A stretch of DNA of 64,000 bases from Kineobactrum sediminis (GCF_002868715.1 NZ_PKLZ01000001.1:248001-312000); one strand, 5' to 3'. Positions 54,872-64,000 are shown, counted from the stretch's first letter. A program made the numbers and translations. The notes: generated from the sequence alone by a model not told the origin.

Positions 54872-55534
54872 GTGACCGCAACCCGTCCCGGCAAGAGCCT
54901 GAAAGCAGAACTGGCTCTGTTCAAACGCCGTCGTATTCGCGACGAGGCCAGCCACCTCTTCTTCCGCTCCGGCTATGAAGGGACCACCATCGACGCCATT
55001 GCTGAGCAACTGCAGGTCACCAAACCATTCATATACAGCTATTACAAAAACAAGGGTGAGATCCTCTATGACATCGCGGAGGTAGGCATCACGCTGTCAC
55101 TGGAGGCGCTGGAGGAGTGTCTGTTGACCAAAGGCTCAAGCTGGGACCAGCTGAAACTGATAGTGAATCAGGTTGCCAGGATCATTATCGAAAACCAGGA
55201 ACATATTGTCGTATACCAGCGCGAGGAAAAAAACCTGGAACACACCCTGGCCCGCCAGGTGCGCGAAAAACGCTCCCTGTTTGACCACCGCCTGGCGGAA
55301 ATCCTGATCCAGGGACACAGTAATGGTCAGTTCGATATTGAAGACCCAGTCCTTACCGCCACGACCATCGGCGGGATGATGAGTTGGGTCGCATTCTGGT
55401 ATCAACCCGGTGGGCGCTGGTCGGAAGCCGAGATCATTACCCACCTGATCAGGAGTATAGAACGCCTGGTATTGCCGCGCCCACGATTTGCCGGCACGCA
55501 TGTCGGCGGCAAGAGCGGCGCGACCGAGCAATGA
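54872..55534 (+). CDS. TetR-family repressor
   Basis: 220 residues from GTG at 54872 (AGAGAGACAGTGAC upstream). The N-terminal helix-turn-helix is FFRSGYEGTTIDAIAEQLQVTKPFIYSYYKNKGEILYDI, typical of TetR. The C-terminal ligand domain is helical with a KstR2-like feel (IIENQEHIVVYQREEKNL). It probably represses the surrounding operons and binds an acyl-CoA or substrate. It lies 30 bases after the Fe-ADH gene. Confidence 0.88.
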   Translation: MTATRPGKSLKAELALFKRRRIRDEASHLFFRSGYEGTTIDAIAEQLQVTKPFIYSYYKNKGEILYDIAEVGITLSLEALEECLLTKGSSWDQLKLIVNQVARIIIENQEHIVVYQREEKNLEHTLARQVREKRSLFDHRLAEILIQGHSNGQFDIEDPVLTATTIGGMMSWVAFWYQPGGRWSEAEIITHLIRSIERLVLPRPRFAGTHVGGKSGATEQ

Positions 55535-55557
55535 CAAACAACAATGGAGCCTTGCCC

Positions 55558-57171
55558 ATGACAGCAACCCGATGCACGGACCCGAGAGTGCCACCGAGAG
55601 AAGCCTGCGTGGTGCGCGAGCTGATCGACCGCTGGGCGACAGTGCAACCAGAACAGATCTACGCCATATTCGAGGACGGCAGCCAGTGGAGTTACGCAGA
55701 ACTGCGCCATCAGGTCACTGGAGTGGCCGCCGCACTCCACGCGCGCGGGATCCGCCAGGGCGACCACGTCGCGGTCTGGCTTTTCGGCGGAGCGGAAGGA
55801 ATTCTCAGCTTTTTCGCCATTAATTATCTGGGCGCCGTGTTTGTTCCCTTCAACACTGCATACAAGGGCCGATTGCTCGCCCATGTCCTTGCCAATTCCG
55901 ATGCGCGCCTGTTGATAGCCCACGGCGACCTGGTCGAACGCCTGGAAGAGGTGGACACCGCATTGCTGGAGAAAGTAGTCCATACCGGCGAAGCCGCCGC
56001 CACCATTAGCCTTCCCTGCGAGCCATTTGCCAACCTCGCTGCCGAGGTAGCGCAACCGCCCGAGCTGGAACGTCCAATCGAGCCCTGGGACACGCAGTCA
56101 ATTATCTACACTTCCGGTACCACGGGGCCGTCCAAAGGTGTGCTCTCGTCCTATCTACATCTCTATACCAATGCGGGTCCCGAAACCTGGCACTTTATCT
56201 CCGGCGACGACAGATTCCTGATCAACATGCCTCTGTTCCATATCGGCGGCATGGGTATCATTTTTGTTATGCTGGCCCGCGGCGGTTCGATTTCAGTAAT
56301 GCAGAATTTCAGCACTGATCGGTTCTGGCCCTTTGTACGTGAGACAGACACTTCGGCCGCCTTTTTGTTGGGCGTCATGGCTACCTTCCTGCTCAAGCAG
56401 CCGCCGTCCGCAGGCGACCGCGACCATAAATTGCGCAGGGCATTCATGGTTCCATTCACGGAAGCGGCCCTGGATATGCATGAGCGATTCGGTATCGACG
56501 TCTATACCATTTTCAATATGACGGAAATTTCCTCACCGATCGTGTCCGAACCCAATCCCAGCCGTCGCGGCACTTGCGGCAAAGTCCGTGCCGGCGTGGA
56601 AGTACGCCTGGTAGATGAACATGATTGCGAAGTTCCCCTTGGAGAAGTGGGCGAGATGCTGGTCCGCACCGATCGCCCCTGGGGTATGAACCACGGTTAT
56701 TACAAGAACCCGGAAGCTACCGCAGAAGCCTGGCGTAATGGCTGGTTTCATACTGGTGACTGCTTCCGCATGGATGAGGAAGGGTTTTTCTACTTTGTCG
56801 ACCGGCGCAAAGATGCCATTCGACGCCGGGGCGAAAACATCTCCTCCTTTGAAGTCGAAGCCGAAGTAGTGTCATACCCCGCTGTGCGGGAGGCCGCAGC
56901 GTATGGCGTACCCAGTGAAATGGGCGAGGATGATGTCATGGTTGCGGTCGCAAAGGTCGATAACATGGAACTGGATGCGGAAACACTGTTACATTTTCTG
57001 GCAGAGAAAATGCCGTACTTCATGGTACCGCGATACATCCGGCTTCTACCTGAGCTGCCGAAAACACCGTCTGCAAAAGTCCAGAAGCACCTGCTGCGTG
57101 CGGAGGGGATCACCAGCGACACCTGGGATCGTGAAGCTCACGGCATATCACTGCGCCGCGATAAACTGTAG
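55558..57171 (+). CDS. AMP-dependent acyl-CoA ligase
   Basis: 537 residues from ATG at 55558, preceded by GGAG at good distance; the in-frame ATG at 55531 overlaps the TetR stop (ATGA) and is also possible. AMP-binding motif IIYTSGTTGPSKGV, NMTE(I)SSP region, YYKNPEATAEAWRNGWFHTGD and C-terminal Lys in KTPSAKVQK. It resembles carnitine/crotonobetaine-CoA ligases but the substrate is unknown. It would activate the acid made in the pathway. Confidence 0.88.
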   Translation: MTATRCTDPRVPPREACVVRELIDRWATVQPEQIYAIFEDGSQWSYAELRHQVTGVAAALHARGIRQGDHVAVWLFGGAEGILSFFAINYLGAVFVPFNTAYKGRLLAHVLANSDARLLIAHGDLVERLEEVDTALLEKVVHTGEAAATISLPCEPFANLAAEVAQPPELERPIEPWDTQSIIYTSGTTGPSKGVLSSYLHLYTNAGPETWHFISGDDRFLINMPLFHIGGMGIIFVMLARGGSISVMQNFSTDRFWPFVRETDTSAAFLLGVMATFLLKQPPSAGDRDHKLRRAFMVPFTEAALDMHERFGIDVYTIFNMTEISSPIVSEPNPSRRGTCGKVRAGVEVRLVDEHDCEVPLGEVGEMLVRTDRPWGMNHGYYKNPEATAEAWRNGWFHTGDCFRMDEEGFFYFVDRRKDAIRRRGENISSFEVEAEVVSYPAVREAAAYGVPSEMGEDDVMVAVAKVDNMELDAETLLHFLAEKMPYFMVPRYIRLLPELPKTPSAKVQKHLLRAEGITSDTWDREAHGISLRRDKL

Positions 57172-57245
57172 GAAAACGAACCAGGAATATCCACCAGGGA
57201 AATTACTCACGCCGCTCACTATCACGATAAAACCGAGGCATCAAA

Positions 57246-59444
57246 ATGCATACTTATAAGAGAAACGCGATTTGTTCAGGTCTCCTCGCCGCGCTGGCAT
57301 TCTCCGGTTCCGCGCAGGCACAAAATGTGCTGGAAGAAGTGGTTGTCACCGCGACCAAGCGCGCGGTGAGTCTCGACGACTTTTCGGGTGGCGCCAATGT
57401 GTTAGGGGCGGAAGCCCTGGGTCCGGGTGGCATCGAAAATGTACGTGATATGCATGTTGCCGTGCCCAACATGTCCATTGGCGATCAGTTTGGTTTTGCC
57501 CGGGTTTTCATCCGCGGCATTGGCATGACCAGCATTGATATCGGCGGCGAAGGCGCAGTGGCCTTCTTGCAGGACGGCGCCATAATTCCGCGCCCGGCGG
57601 CCCAACTGGCAGGCATGTTTGACCTGGAGCAGGTCGAGGTACTACGCGGACCGCAAGGGACGCTATATGGTCGCGGAGCGACAGCGGGTGCTATCAACCT
57701 GGTCACCGCCAAGCCCGGAGAGGAGTTTGGTGGTTTTGCCAACTTCACAGCCGGCAACTACGGTCTCACAACCTTCGAGGGCGCAGTGGACTTGCCGGTC
57801 ACGCCTGAGCTGGGCGTCCGCCTCGCCACTAAGATTGAAAAGCGCGATGGATACGGCGACAACTTGTTTAGTGGCGAGGATATTGACGATCGCGACGCCC
57901 AGGCCTATCGGGCAACGATCGCCTACAAACCCGACGCAAAATGGGATGCCAATCTGTCACTGCAGTATTACGAAGAGGACGACAATAATTTTGGCTTCCA
58001 TTATTTTGGTCCCTCCGCGGGTTCAGCTGGAGGCGCCCCTTTCGCAGTGCTCTTCCTTGGTGGAGAAACGGTTTTTGATGTCGGCGGCAGTCTGTATGAC
58101 ATCTACTCCGACCAGGAGGCCATCAACCAGCGAGAGGGCTACGGTGGCGTTCTGACGCTGACTTTTGATTTCAGTGAGAGCCTTAGTCTCCGCTCCATTA
58201 CATCGCTTCAAGGGATCGATCGCTTCCTTCGGGACGACCTGGACTCGACCGCCGTCAACCTGTTCGGCCGCAACGACTATGTGGAAGAAAGCGAGTCCGT
58301 GAGCCAGGAATTCGTGCTTAATTTCTCCGGTGACAGTTACGACATCCTGGCAGGCGTGATGTACCTGGAGGAAGAACTTTATGGCAATGTCCTGGTGCCA
58401 CTCGAAAATTCCTGTTTCCTGCTTGCGCCTGAGCTGTGTGGCACCCCAATTGGCGATGTTATTAACAGCGGACGTTACGAGCAGAACGGGGAGGTTGACA
58501 TTACTGCCTATGGAGCCTTTGCGGAAATAACCTATCCCTTGAGCGACAGTTTTACGGTTATAGCGGGACTGCGCTACAATTATGAGGAGCGGAAAGGTAC
58601 AGGCTTTTTCCGCTTCGACGCTGCGGGCATCGATATAAGTACCGATAAGTCTGCCGACTGGGACGACATCACCCCACGCCTGACCCTTGAGTATCGCAGC
58701 GGCAGCAATTCGCTGCTTTACGCAACCTACACTCAAGCCTTCAAATCTGGTGTCATCAACACCGGCAGCCTGAGCGACCCTCTGGATCCGGAGACAGTCG
58801 ACGCGCTTGAGGTGGGCTATAAATGGAGTCGAGAAGACGGCACTCTGTCCTGGGCACTCGCAGGCTTTTACTATGATTACCAGGATCTGCAAATATCGTT
58901 TGTCGATGCTACCAGCACAGTGACCACGATAAACGCTGCGGAAGCCGAGAACTACGGTATTGAGCTGGAACTGAATGCCGCACTGGGTGGCGGCTTCTCC
59001 GTCGATGTCTTCGCGACGTATCTCAGCGCCGAATACAAAGAGTTTTTTAACGGTGACTATGCCAACAACTTTGCCATAACTGACCTCAGCGGCAATACCC
59101 TGCCAAATGCACCCGAATACACCGCCAAACTGGGAGTTAATTACGAAACGAGCATGGGTAGTGGCGAACTGAGACTGCGCGGGGAAGTGTACTACCAGGA
59201 TGAGATTTTCTTCACCGAGTGGAATCGTGCAGATGCTTATCAGGACGGCTATGGTCTCCTCAACGCCAGTGCCGACTATGCTTTCGCCGGTGGCAACTGG
59301 ATGCTAAGCCTGTGGGGCAGAAACCTCGCCGACGAGGAGATCATTTCCAACAATATCATCACGGCCCCACTCTACAACTCAGTCAGAGTCGGCTCCATGC
59401 TGCCACCGCGCACCTATGGCGCCAGTGTGATATACGAGTTTTGA
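57246..59444 (+). CDS. TonB-dependent outer-membrane receptor
   Basis: 732 residues: signal peptide (GLLAALAFSGSAQA), TonB box EEVVVTATKR, plug domain (PNMSIGDQFGFARVFIRGIG, VEVLRGPQGTLYGRGATAGAINLVTAKP) and a 22-strand barrel ending in Phe. The lack of siderophore-specific signs and its catabolic neighbours suggest uptake of a hydrophobic or carbohydrate-like substrate. It starts 74 bases after the ligase gene and is followed by a terminator. Confidence 0.92.
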   Translation: MHTYKRNAICSGLLAALAFSGSAQAQNVLEEVVVTATKRAVSLDDFSGGANVLGAEALGPGGIENVRDMHVAVPNMSIGDQFGFARVFIRGIGMTSIDIGGEGAVAFLQDGAIIPRPAAQLAGMFDLEQVEVLRGPQGTLYGRGATAGAINLVTAKPGEEFGGFANFTAGNYGLTTFEGAVDLPVTPELGVRLATKIEKRDGYGDNLFSGEDIDDRDAQAYRATIAYKPDAKWDANLSLQYYEEDDNNFGFHYFGPSAGSAGGAPFAVLFLGGETVFDVGGSLYDIYSDQEAINQREGYGGVLTLTFDFSESLSLRSITSLQGIDRFLRDDLDSTAVNLFGRNDYVEESESVSQEFVLNFSGDSYDILAGVMYLEEELYGNVLVPLENSCFLLAPELCGTPIGDVINSGRYEQNGEVDITAYGAFAEITYPLSDSFTVIAGLRYNYEERKGTGFFRFDAAGIDISTDKSADWDDITPRLTLEYRSGSNSLLYATYTQAFKSGVINTGSLSDPLDPETVDALEVGYKWSREDGTLSWALAGFYYDYQDLQISFVDATSTVTTINAAEAENYGIELELNAALGGGFSVDVFATYLSAEYKEFFNGDYANNFAITDLSGNTLPNAPEYTAKLGVNYETSMGSGELRLRGEVYYQDEIFFTEWNRADAYQDGYGLLNASADYAFAGGNWMLSLWGRNLADEEIISNNIITAPLYNSVRVGSMLPPRTYGASVIYEF

Positions 59445-59456
59445 TCACGACCCCGG

Positions 59457-59480
59457 AACCCCGCTAACGCGGGGTTTCCT
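59457..59480 (+). terminator. Terminator after the TonB receptor gene
   Basis: AACCCCGC-TAAC-GCGGGGTT, an 8-base stem with a four-base loop, followed by TCCT. The T-run is short. It is 12 bases beyond the stop codon. Confidence 0.75.
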
Positions 59481-59505
59481 CAATAACTTCGCGCAGGGAT
59501 TGTAA

Positions 59506-60570
59506 ATGTCCAGAAGAGAACCACTTGCCCTCGGCGTGTTCATGCCCAATTGCTCAAATATGCCCTCCATTTCTACTCACGGCCTTGTCCCGGAGCAGTG
59601 GCAGTACCCAAATAACGAACGCATTGCGCAACTGGCGGAGAGTTTGGGATTCGAGTACTTGTTTCCGGTCAGTCGCTGGCGCGGATTCGGTGGTGAGACC
59701 GACTATCTAGGCACATCACTGGAGACCACCACATGGGCTGCCGCCCTGTTGCGCGCCACCCAGCGCATCAAGATCTTCTCTACGGTTCATGTCCCCCTGT
59801 TCCATCCCATGGTAATCGCCAAGATCGGTGCAACCCTTGCCCATATCAGCGGCGACCGCTGGGGACTCAATGTTGTCAGCGGCTGGAGCCAACGTGAGTT
59901 CGACATGATGGGTCTGACACTGGATGACCACAGTCGCCGCTATGAACGCACGTCGGCATTCATCAAGATTCTGCGTGGTCTTTGGGATAATAATGGTGAG
60001 CTGGTAAACCATCGTTCGGACTGGTATTCAATCAAAGATGGAATATCACTGCCGCGGCCGAAGAAAATGCCGGACATTGCGAATGCCGGCGTTTCTGCGG
60101 ACGCTCAAGCCATGACTGCACGACTATGCGACTGGTCATTTATGTCGGGCGCTAGTATCGATGCGTTGCCGCGCCTCGTTGACGCCATCTCGGCGCAAGC
60201 CGAAGCACAGGGGCGCCGGGTAAAGACCGCGATCTTTCCGTTCCTGCTCTGGCGCGATACGGAAACTGAGGCTCAGGCAGAATTGGAAAAGATCATAGCC
60301 CATAAGGACGGCGAGGCCGCTCACAACTGGCTTAACGATATCAGTGCGGGGAGTGGCTCCTTCGATGAATTCACAGAGAACCTGATTGCCGCCAGCGGTG
60401 GTGGCCTGCCATTACTGGGTGATGCCGAGATGGTAGCCGAACAGCTGCGAGCCATATATAACAGTGGAGTAGATGCAGTAATGATCACATTGCAGGACTA
60501 TGAACGGGATCTGCAGCGGTTTGGTAATGATATTGCGCCAATCCTGCGCCGCATGGGTGTCATCCTATAG
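59506..60570 (+). CDS. Luciferase-like flavin-dependent monooxygenase
   Basis: 354 residues of the LLM class, close to the RutA/SfnG group by eye: NCSNMPSIS, WQYPNNERIAQLAESLGFEYLFPVSRWRG, ISGDRWGLNVVSGWSQREFDMMG. It would use FMNH2 from a partner reductase, not seen in the window. SfnG-type enzymes cleave C-S bonds, RutA opens a ring and other LLM enzymes are Baeyer-Villiger oxygenases, so the reaction is open. AGGGAT precedes the ATG. Confidence 0.85.
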   Translation: MSRREPLALGVFMPNCSNMPSISTHGLVPEQWQYPNNERIAQLAESLGFEYLFPVSRWRGFGGETDYLGTSLETTTWAAALLRATQRIKIFSTVHVPLFHPMVIAKIGATLAHISGDRWGLNVVSGWSQREFDMMGLTLDDHSRRYERTSAFIKILRGLWDNNGELVNHRSDWYSIKDGISLPRPKKMPDIANAGVSADAQAMTARLCDWSFMSGASIDALPRLVDAISAQAEAQGRRVKTAIFPFLLWRDTETEAQAELEKIIAHKDGEAAHNWLNDISAGSGSFDEFTENLIAASGGGLPLLGDAEMVAEQLRAIYNSGVDAVMITLQDYERDLQRFGNDIAPILRRMGVIL

Positions 60571-60619
60571 TGACGCAGCGCAGGCCAGCAGCGGATGATC
60601 TATACCAAGGGGATGCTAT

Positions 60620-61522
60620 ATGCTGAGCTTCACTACGGGCGATTTCGAGATTCATAACATAGAAGAGTGGCAAGGCGAATTCGCCAGTCCCGAGCAACTC
60701 TTCGCGGGATTTGATGCCTGCGAATTCGCGGGTTTTGTCGAGCAGATCCCTCATTCTTTCTACCGGCCGGAAAGCAACAGTCTGTATGCCTTTTTGCAGA
60801 GTTGGGTAATCAAGGCCGGCGACCTGACCATCCTTTATGACACTGGAGCCGGCAATAATAAAGAGCGTCCAGGCATCCCCGTGTTCGGTGAACTGAACAC
60901 ACCTTTTCTGGCCAACCTGGCAGCCGCGGGATTCAAGCCTGAAGACATCGACGTGGTGATTTGCTCCCACCTTCATATTGACCATGTCGGCTGGAATACA
61001 CACTTGCAGAGCGGTCACTGGGTGCCAACCTTCCCGAGAGCACGCTATTTATTTTCCCGCATAGAGCGCACCTATTGGGATCCCATCCAGACAGACGGCC
61101 CCCGCCCCTCCGCCACTGGCGCTGAGGTCAATACCAACGTTTTCGAGGACAGTGTGCAGCCAATTCTCGATGCTGGACAAGCGCAACTGGTGGATGATGG
61201 ACATAGCGTAACGCCTGGAGTGACCGTAAGTGTTTACCCGGGGCATACGCCGGGGCATCTCGTTCTGCACCTGGACAGCAAAGGAGATCATGCCCTCTTT
61301 GTGGGTGACATCCTGCACCATCCTGCCCAGGTATTTCAGCCCGACTGGAACAGCGTATATTGCGAAGATTCGGCGGCTGCCCAAGCCAGCCGAAAGAAAA
61401 TCCTGGCATTGGCCGCAGATACTAATGCCCGCCTCGTCCCAGCCCACTTTGGGGGTGCTCACTTTATCTGGATTGAGCGAAGCGGTAACGGCTTCATTCC
61501 TTGCTTCGAGCGCGACGCCTGA
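60620..61522 (+). CDS. Metallo-beta-lactamase-fold hydrolase
   Basis: 300 residues. The metal motif is CSHLHIDHVGWN, followed by PGHTPGHLVLH and GDILHHPAQ. The fold and the length resemble lactonase-type enzymes (AHL lactonase group). In this operon it may open a lactone made by the monooxygenase. AAGGGG precedes the ATG at 60620. Confidence 0.82.
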   Translation: MLSFTTGDFEIHNIEEWQGEFASPEQLFAGFDACEFAGFVEQIPHSFYRPESNSLYAFLQSWVIKAGDLTILYDTGAGNNKERPGIPVFGELNTPFLANLAAAGFKPEDIDVVICSHLHIDHVGWNTHLQSGHWVPTFPRARYLFSRIERTYWDPIQTDGPRPSATGAEVNTNVFEDSVQPILDAGQAQLVDDGHSVTPGVTVSVYPGHTPGHLVLHLDSKGDHALFVGDILHHPAQVFQPDWNSVYCEDSAAAQASRKKILALAADTNARLVPAHFGGAHFIWIERSGNGFIPCFERDA

Positions 61523-61560
61523 CAGGACATTTTTGATATGCGATATCCAACGGAGAAAAA

Positions 61561-62820
61561 ATGATGACAATGCAAGCAGCGACCACCGGCACGCGCCCAC
61601 GAATACATTTTGATCCCAGGGACCCCGCCATCATTGCCGATCCTCACACAGCCTTTGCTAACTTGCGCAGTACCACACCTCTTGCCTGGAATGATGCCGG
61701 CTTCTGGATAGCAACTCGTTACGAGGATGTGCGTTCAATTATTATCGACCGCAAGAATTTCGGCCAAGGCGATTTTATCAACAACATCCAGCTGTACTAT
61801 GGGCAAGACTTTGATGTTTTTGCACACTCCTCCTATCGCTGGTTATCCGAGGTTTTTGTTTATCAGGATCCACCGAAACATACTCGTATTCGCGGCCTGG
61901 TTTCCAAAGCACTGACCGCAAAGCGTGTACGAGAGATGCGCCCGGATGTTGAGGCCATCACCCACCGTCTGCTCGATCGCTTCGTAGATCGCCAGTCGAT
62001 GGAACTGATACATGATTTCGCCTACCGGCTGCCCACTCTGGTCATGTGCAACATGCTGGGGATCAGTGAGGAAGAAGCCGACGATTCACTCCTGGATCAG
62101 TTAAACCAGGCAATTGCAGACTCTTTTCTGGTGCTTGAGATGCGACCTCTTGATGCCGATGAACTGGCGCTTGCAAATCGTCAAATCGACTTTCTTGAGA
62201 AATTTTTCAAATCAGTTTTTGATCGCCGGCGGACACACCCACAAGACGACCTGGCCACGGCGTTACTAAACGCTCGCGAGGGCGACAGCCAACTTACTGA
62301 GCGGGAAATGGTGACAGTTGCCATTGCCCTGTTCGGTGCAGGGTTTGAGACCACGGCGCACATGATTGGCAATGGCATACTAACTCTACAGCAATACCCG
62401 GAGCAGTGGCGCAAACTCGTCGGTAATCCGAATCTGTCACTTGCCGCCACTGAAGAGATTTTGCGCTACGAGAGTTCACTGATCGCCACTTACCGCACTG
62501 CTTTCCACGATACCGACATCGGTGGACAGACCGTAAAGGCCGGAGAACGGGTGCTTGCCGTACTCGCCGCCGGCAACCGCGACCCCGAGGTCTTCCCCAA
62601 ACCCGACGAATTCGATATTGACAGGTCCGGAGCCCACCATCTCGCCTTTGGCGGCGGCATCCACTTTTGCGTGGGAGCCGAACTTGCGCGGCTGGAAGGT
62701 GATGTGGCACTAAGGGCTCTGGCCGAGCGATTCCCCGACTTGCGCGCAGACACCAATAATCCACAGTGGCGGCCTGGTTTCCTGTTCCGCGGTCTCGAGC
62801 AGCTTCAGGTCAGCTGGTAA
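61561..62820 (+). CDS. Bacterial cytochrome P450
   Basis: 419 residues. I-helix FGAGFETTAH, ExxR motif EEILRY, heme-binding FGGGIHFCVG with Cys370 and HTRIRGL in helix C. Soluble class I bacterial type, needing a ferredoxin and reductase that are not in the window. It would hydroxylate the substrate. GGAGA precedes ATG 61561. Confidence 0.92.
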   Translation: MMTMQAATTGTRPRIHFDPRDPAIIADPHTAFANLRSTTPLAWNDAGFWIATRYEDVRSIIIDRKNFGQGDFINNIQLYYGQDFDVFAHSSYRWLSEVFVYQDPPKHTRIRGLVSKALTAKRVREMRPDVEAITHRLLDRFVDRQSMELIHDFAYRLPTLVMCNMLGISEEEADDSLLDQLNQAIADSFLVLEMRPLDADELALANRQIDFLEKFFKSVFDRRRTHPQDDLATALLNAREGDSQLTEREMVTVAIALFGAGFETTAHMIGNGILTLQQYPEQWRKLVGNPNLSLAATEEILRYESSLIATYRTAFHDTDIGGQTVKAGERVLAVLAAGNRDPEVFPKPDEFDIDRSGAHHLAFGGGIHFCVGAELARLEGDVALRALAERFPDLRADTNNPQWRPGFLFRGLEQLQVSW

Positions 62821-63067
62821 CGGCACGCTCCCTCGAATAGCTACAGGGTACCGGAGCAGGACCCCGAGAGTCACCTGCGTCCCACAGCCTCCTTTTCTTA
62901 CGCTCCGTATGGATTGGTAGGCCGCCCGGCATTTTTTGGCTGCGAGGACCAGCGAATACCCGCCAACCACTTAGCAACGGTCCACCGTTCCCGATAGACT
63001 CAAGCTTCGATTGCGCGGCCTCCAAATGGCTGGCGCATCCAGCACGACTTGATGAAGGAGAGAGCGC
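62821..63067. other. Intergenic stretch with no recognisable feature
   Basis: Between the P450 gene and the epimerase gene I see no gene, no clear promoter and no terminator; only the ribosome-binding site GAAGGAG of the epimerase near 63055. It may separate two transcripts. Confidence 0.6.
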
Positions 63068-63976
63068 ATGAAAGTACTGGTTGTGGGCGGCACCGGCCTG
63101 ATTGGCGGACACGCAGCATTATTTCTGGCGGACAAGGGGCATGATGTCACTCTCATGGCGCGCTCCGCGCCATCGGTACCCGCGCTGGCCGGATTCCCCT
63201 TCATTCCCACGCACTACGTGGACGATGATGTCGCGGATGGCCGCCTCCAGGGCTTTGACTGGCTGGTCTTTGCCGCGGGTGTGGACATTCGCCAGCTGCC
63301 CCAGGACGGCTCGATGACCGAGGACGCGTTCTACACGCGTTATAACAGCGAAGGCATTCCGCGCTTCTTCGCCGCCGCCAAGGCAGCGGGCATCAAGCGC
63401 GCGGCCTATATCGGCACCTTCTATCCGCAGGTGGCACCGGACAAGATCGAGGTCAGCCCCTATGTGCGATCACGCAAGCTGGCCGATGACTCCATCCGGG
63501 CCATGAGCGACGAGAGTTTTGCCGTCTGCAGCCTGAACGCCCCCTTTGTACTGGGTCATTTGCCCGGCCTCGAGGTCGAGCATCTTTACTACAACTACCT
63601 CTACGCCGCGGGCCTGATGGAAGGCGTGCCCCTGTTTGCTCCGGAAGGGGGCACCAACCATATCACCACGCCTTCCCTGTCCGAGGCCGTACTCGGTGCG
63701 CTGGAACATGGCGAAAGTGGGCGGGCGTATCTGGTGGGGGACCAGAACCTGAGCTGGAAGGCCTACTTTCAACTGTGGTGCGACGCCGTGGGCAATCCCC
63801 AGGACCTCGAGGTCCGCAGTGAGGAACACCCGCTGCTGCCGGATATCATCATGTTTGCCGGCCGCGGCGCCACCGTCAGCTACCAGCCCGAGGGCGTGAA
63901 GGAACTGGGCTACGGCACCGGACGCGTAGCGGGGACTATTGCCGAACTGGTGGCCCACTTCAGGGAAAGCCAATGA
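63068..63976 (+). CDS. NAD-dependent epimerase/dehydratase family protein
   Basis: 302 residues. Rossmann start MKVLVVGGTGLIGGHAALFLADKGHDV (GGTGLIGG). The catalytic region SPYVRSRKLADDSI contains Tyr and Lys four residues apart in a degenerate form (Y-V-R-S-R-K). Substrate unknown; such proteins may be ketoreductases. GAAGGAG precedes the ATG. Its stop overlaps the next gene by ATGA. Confidence 0.82.
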   Translation: MKVLVVGGTGLIGGHAALFLADKGHDVTLMARSAPSVPALAGFPFIPTHYVDDDVADGRLQGFDWLVFAAGVDIRQLPQDGSMTEDAFYTRYNSEGIPRFFAAAKAAGIKRAAYIGTFYPQVAPDKIEVSPYVRSRKLADDSIRAMSDESFAVCSLNAPFVLGHLPGLEVEHLYYNYLYAAGLMEGVPLFAPEGGTNHITTPSLSEAVLGALEHGESGRAYLVGDQNLSWKAYFQLWCDAVGNPQDLEVRSEEHPLLPDIIMFAGRGATVSYQPEGVKELGYGTGRVAGTIAELVAHFRESQ

Positions 63977-64000
63977 ACCAGGACCTGCTGCCCGGAACCC
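63973..64000 (+). CDS. Start of a further gene (cut by window end)
   Basis: An ATG overlapping the epimerase stop begins MNQDLLPGT and runs to the window end, only nine codons. Too short to identify; the ATGA coupling supports a real gene. Confidence 0.45.

Noticed and set aside
62710-63210. Short minus-strand open frames around the P450-epimerase gap
   Set aside because: No ribosome-binding sites or recognisable domains; they overlap genuine genes at both ends.
1-64000. CRISPR arrays, tRNA or rRNA genes, insertion sequences and integrases
   Set aside because: No direct-repeat array, tRNA cloverleaf, rRNA segment, transposase or integrase was recognised on reading.

Overview
The window looks like chromosomal DNA from a GC-rich, motile, aerobic marine gammaproteobacterium. 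The Pseudomonas/Vibrio-type flagellar hierarchy (FleQ/FleS, sigma-54 and sigma-28 promoters), the many c-di-GMP proteins, the TonB receptor and the sulfur genes would suit the Halieaceae (OM60/NOR5) or a close relative. That placement is an inference from gene content; no rRNA or other marker gene is present. I see no tRNA, rRNA, CRISPR array, insertion sequence or prophage.

Region 1 (1-19.3 kb) is a flagellar locus. On the minus strand, in transcription order, run flgB-C-D-E-F-G-H-I-J-K-L, fliC, flaG, fliD, fliS, a fliT-like gene, an atypical PilZ gene, a short fleQ and fleS (cut by the window start). Divergent on the plus strand are flgA, flgM and flgN. Sigma-54 (-24/-12) promoters can be read before fleS, fliD, flgG, flgB and flgA. 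Sigma-28 promoters can be read before fliC, fliS and flgM. FleQ lacks its N-terminal domain and FlgJ lacks its muramidase domain.

Region 2 (19.3-27.7 kb) is rich in c-di-GMP signalling: a YcgR-type PilZ protein, an EAL-HDOD protein, a membrane GGDEF-EAL protein and a PAS-GGDEF-EAL protein, with a FieF-type metal exporter and a Tas-type aldo-keto reductase between them.

Region 3 (27.9-40.3 kb) is mixed: an unknown outer-membrane-like protein, lipoprotein Cu/Zn superoxide dismutase, an aspartate kinase/EctB pair without ectA or ectC, a FadL-family porin, a split YeeE/YedE sulfur transporter, an ATP-grasp ligase paired with a CocE/NonD hydrolase, and two NAD(P)-dependent oxidoreductases.

Region 4 (40.3-49.6 kb) is a coherent sulfide-oxidation unit. 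A FisR-like sigma-54 activator is divergent from cydA-cydB, a persulfide-dioxygenase-like metallo-beta-lactamase, a DUF442-sulfide:quinone reductase fusion and a SulP transporter, behind a good -24/-12 promoter. Sulfide electrons could pass through quinol to a bd-type oxidase made from the same transcript.

Region 5 (49.6-64 kb) is the most novel part. A two-subunit B12-dependent acyl-CoA mutase with highly unusual active-site residues, plus its MeaB chaperone and a crotonase, is divergent from an iron-type alcohol dehydrogenase, a TetR regulator, an acyl-CoA ligase, a TonB receptor, a luciferase-like monooxygenase, a metallo-beta-lactamase hydrolase, a cytochrome P450 and an NAD-dependent epimerase. 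This reads as an uncharacterised catabolic pathway for a hydrophobic, possibly quaternary-carbon or cyclic, substrate.
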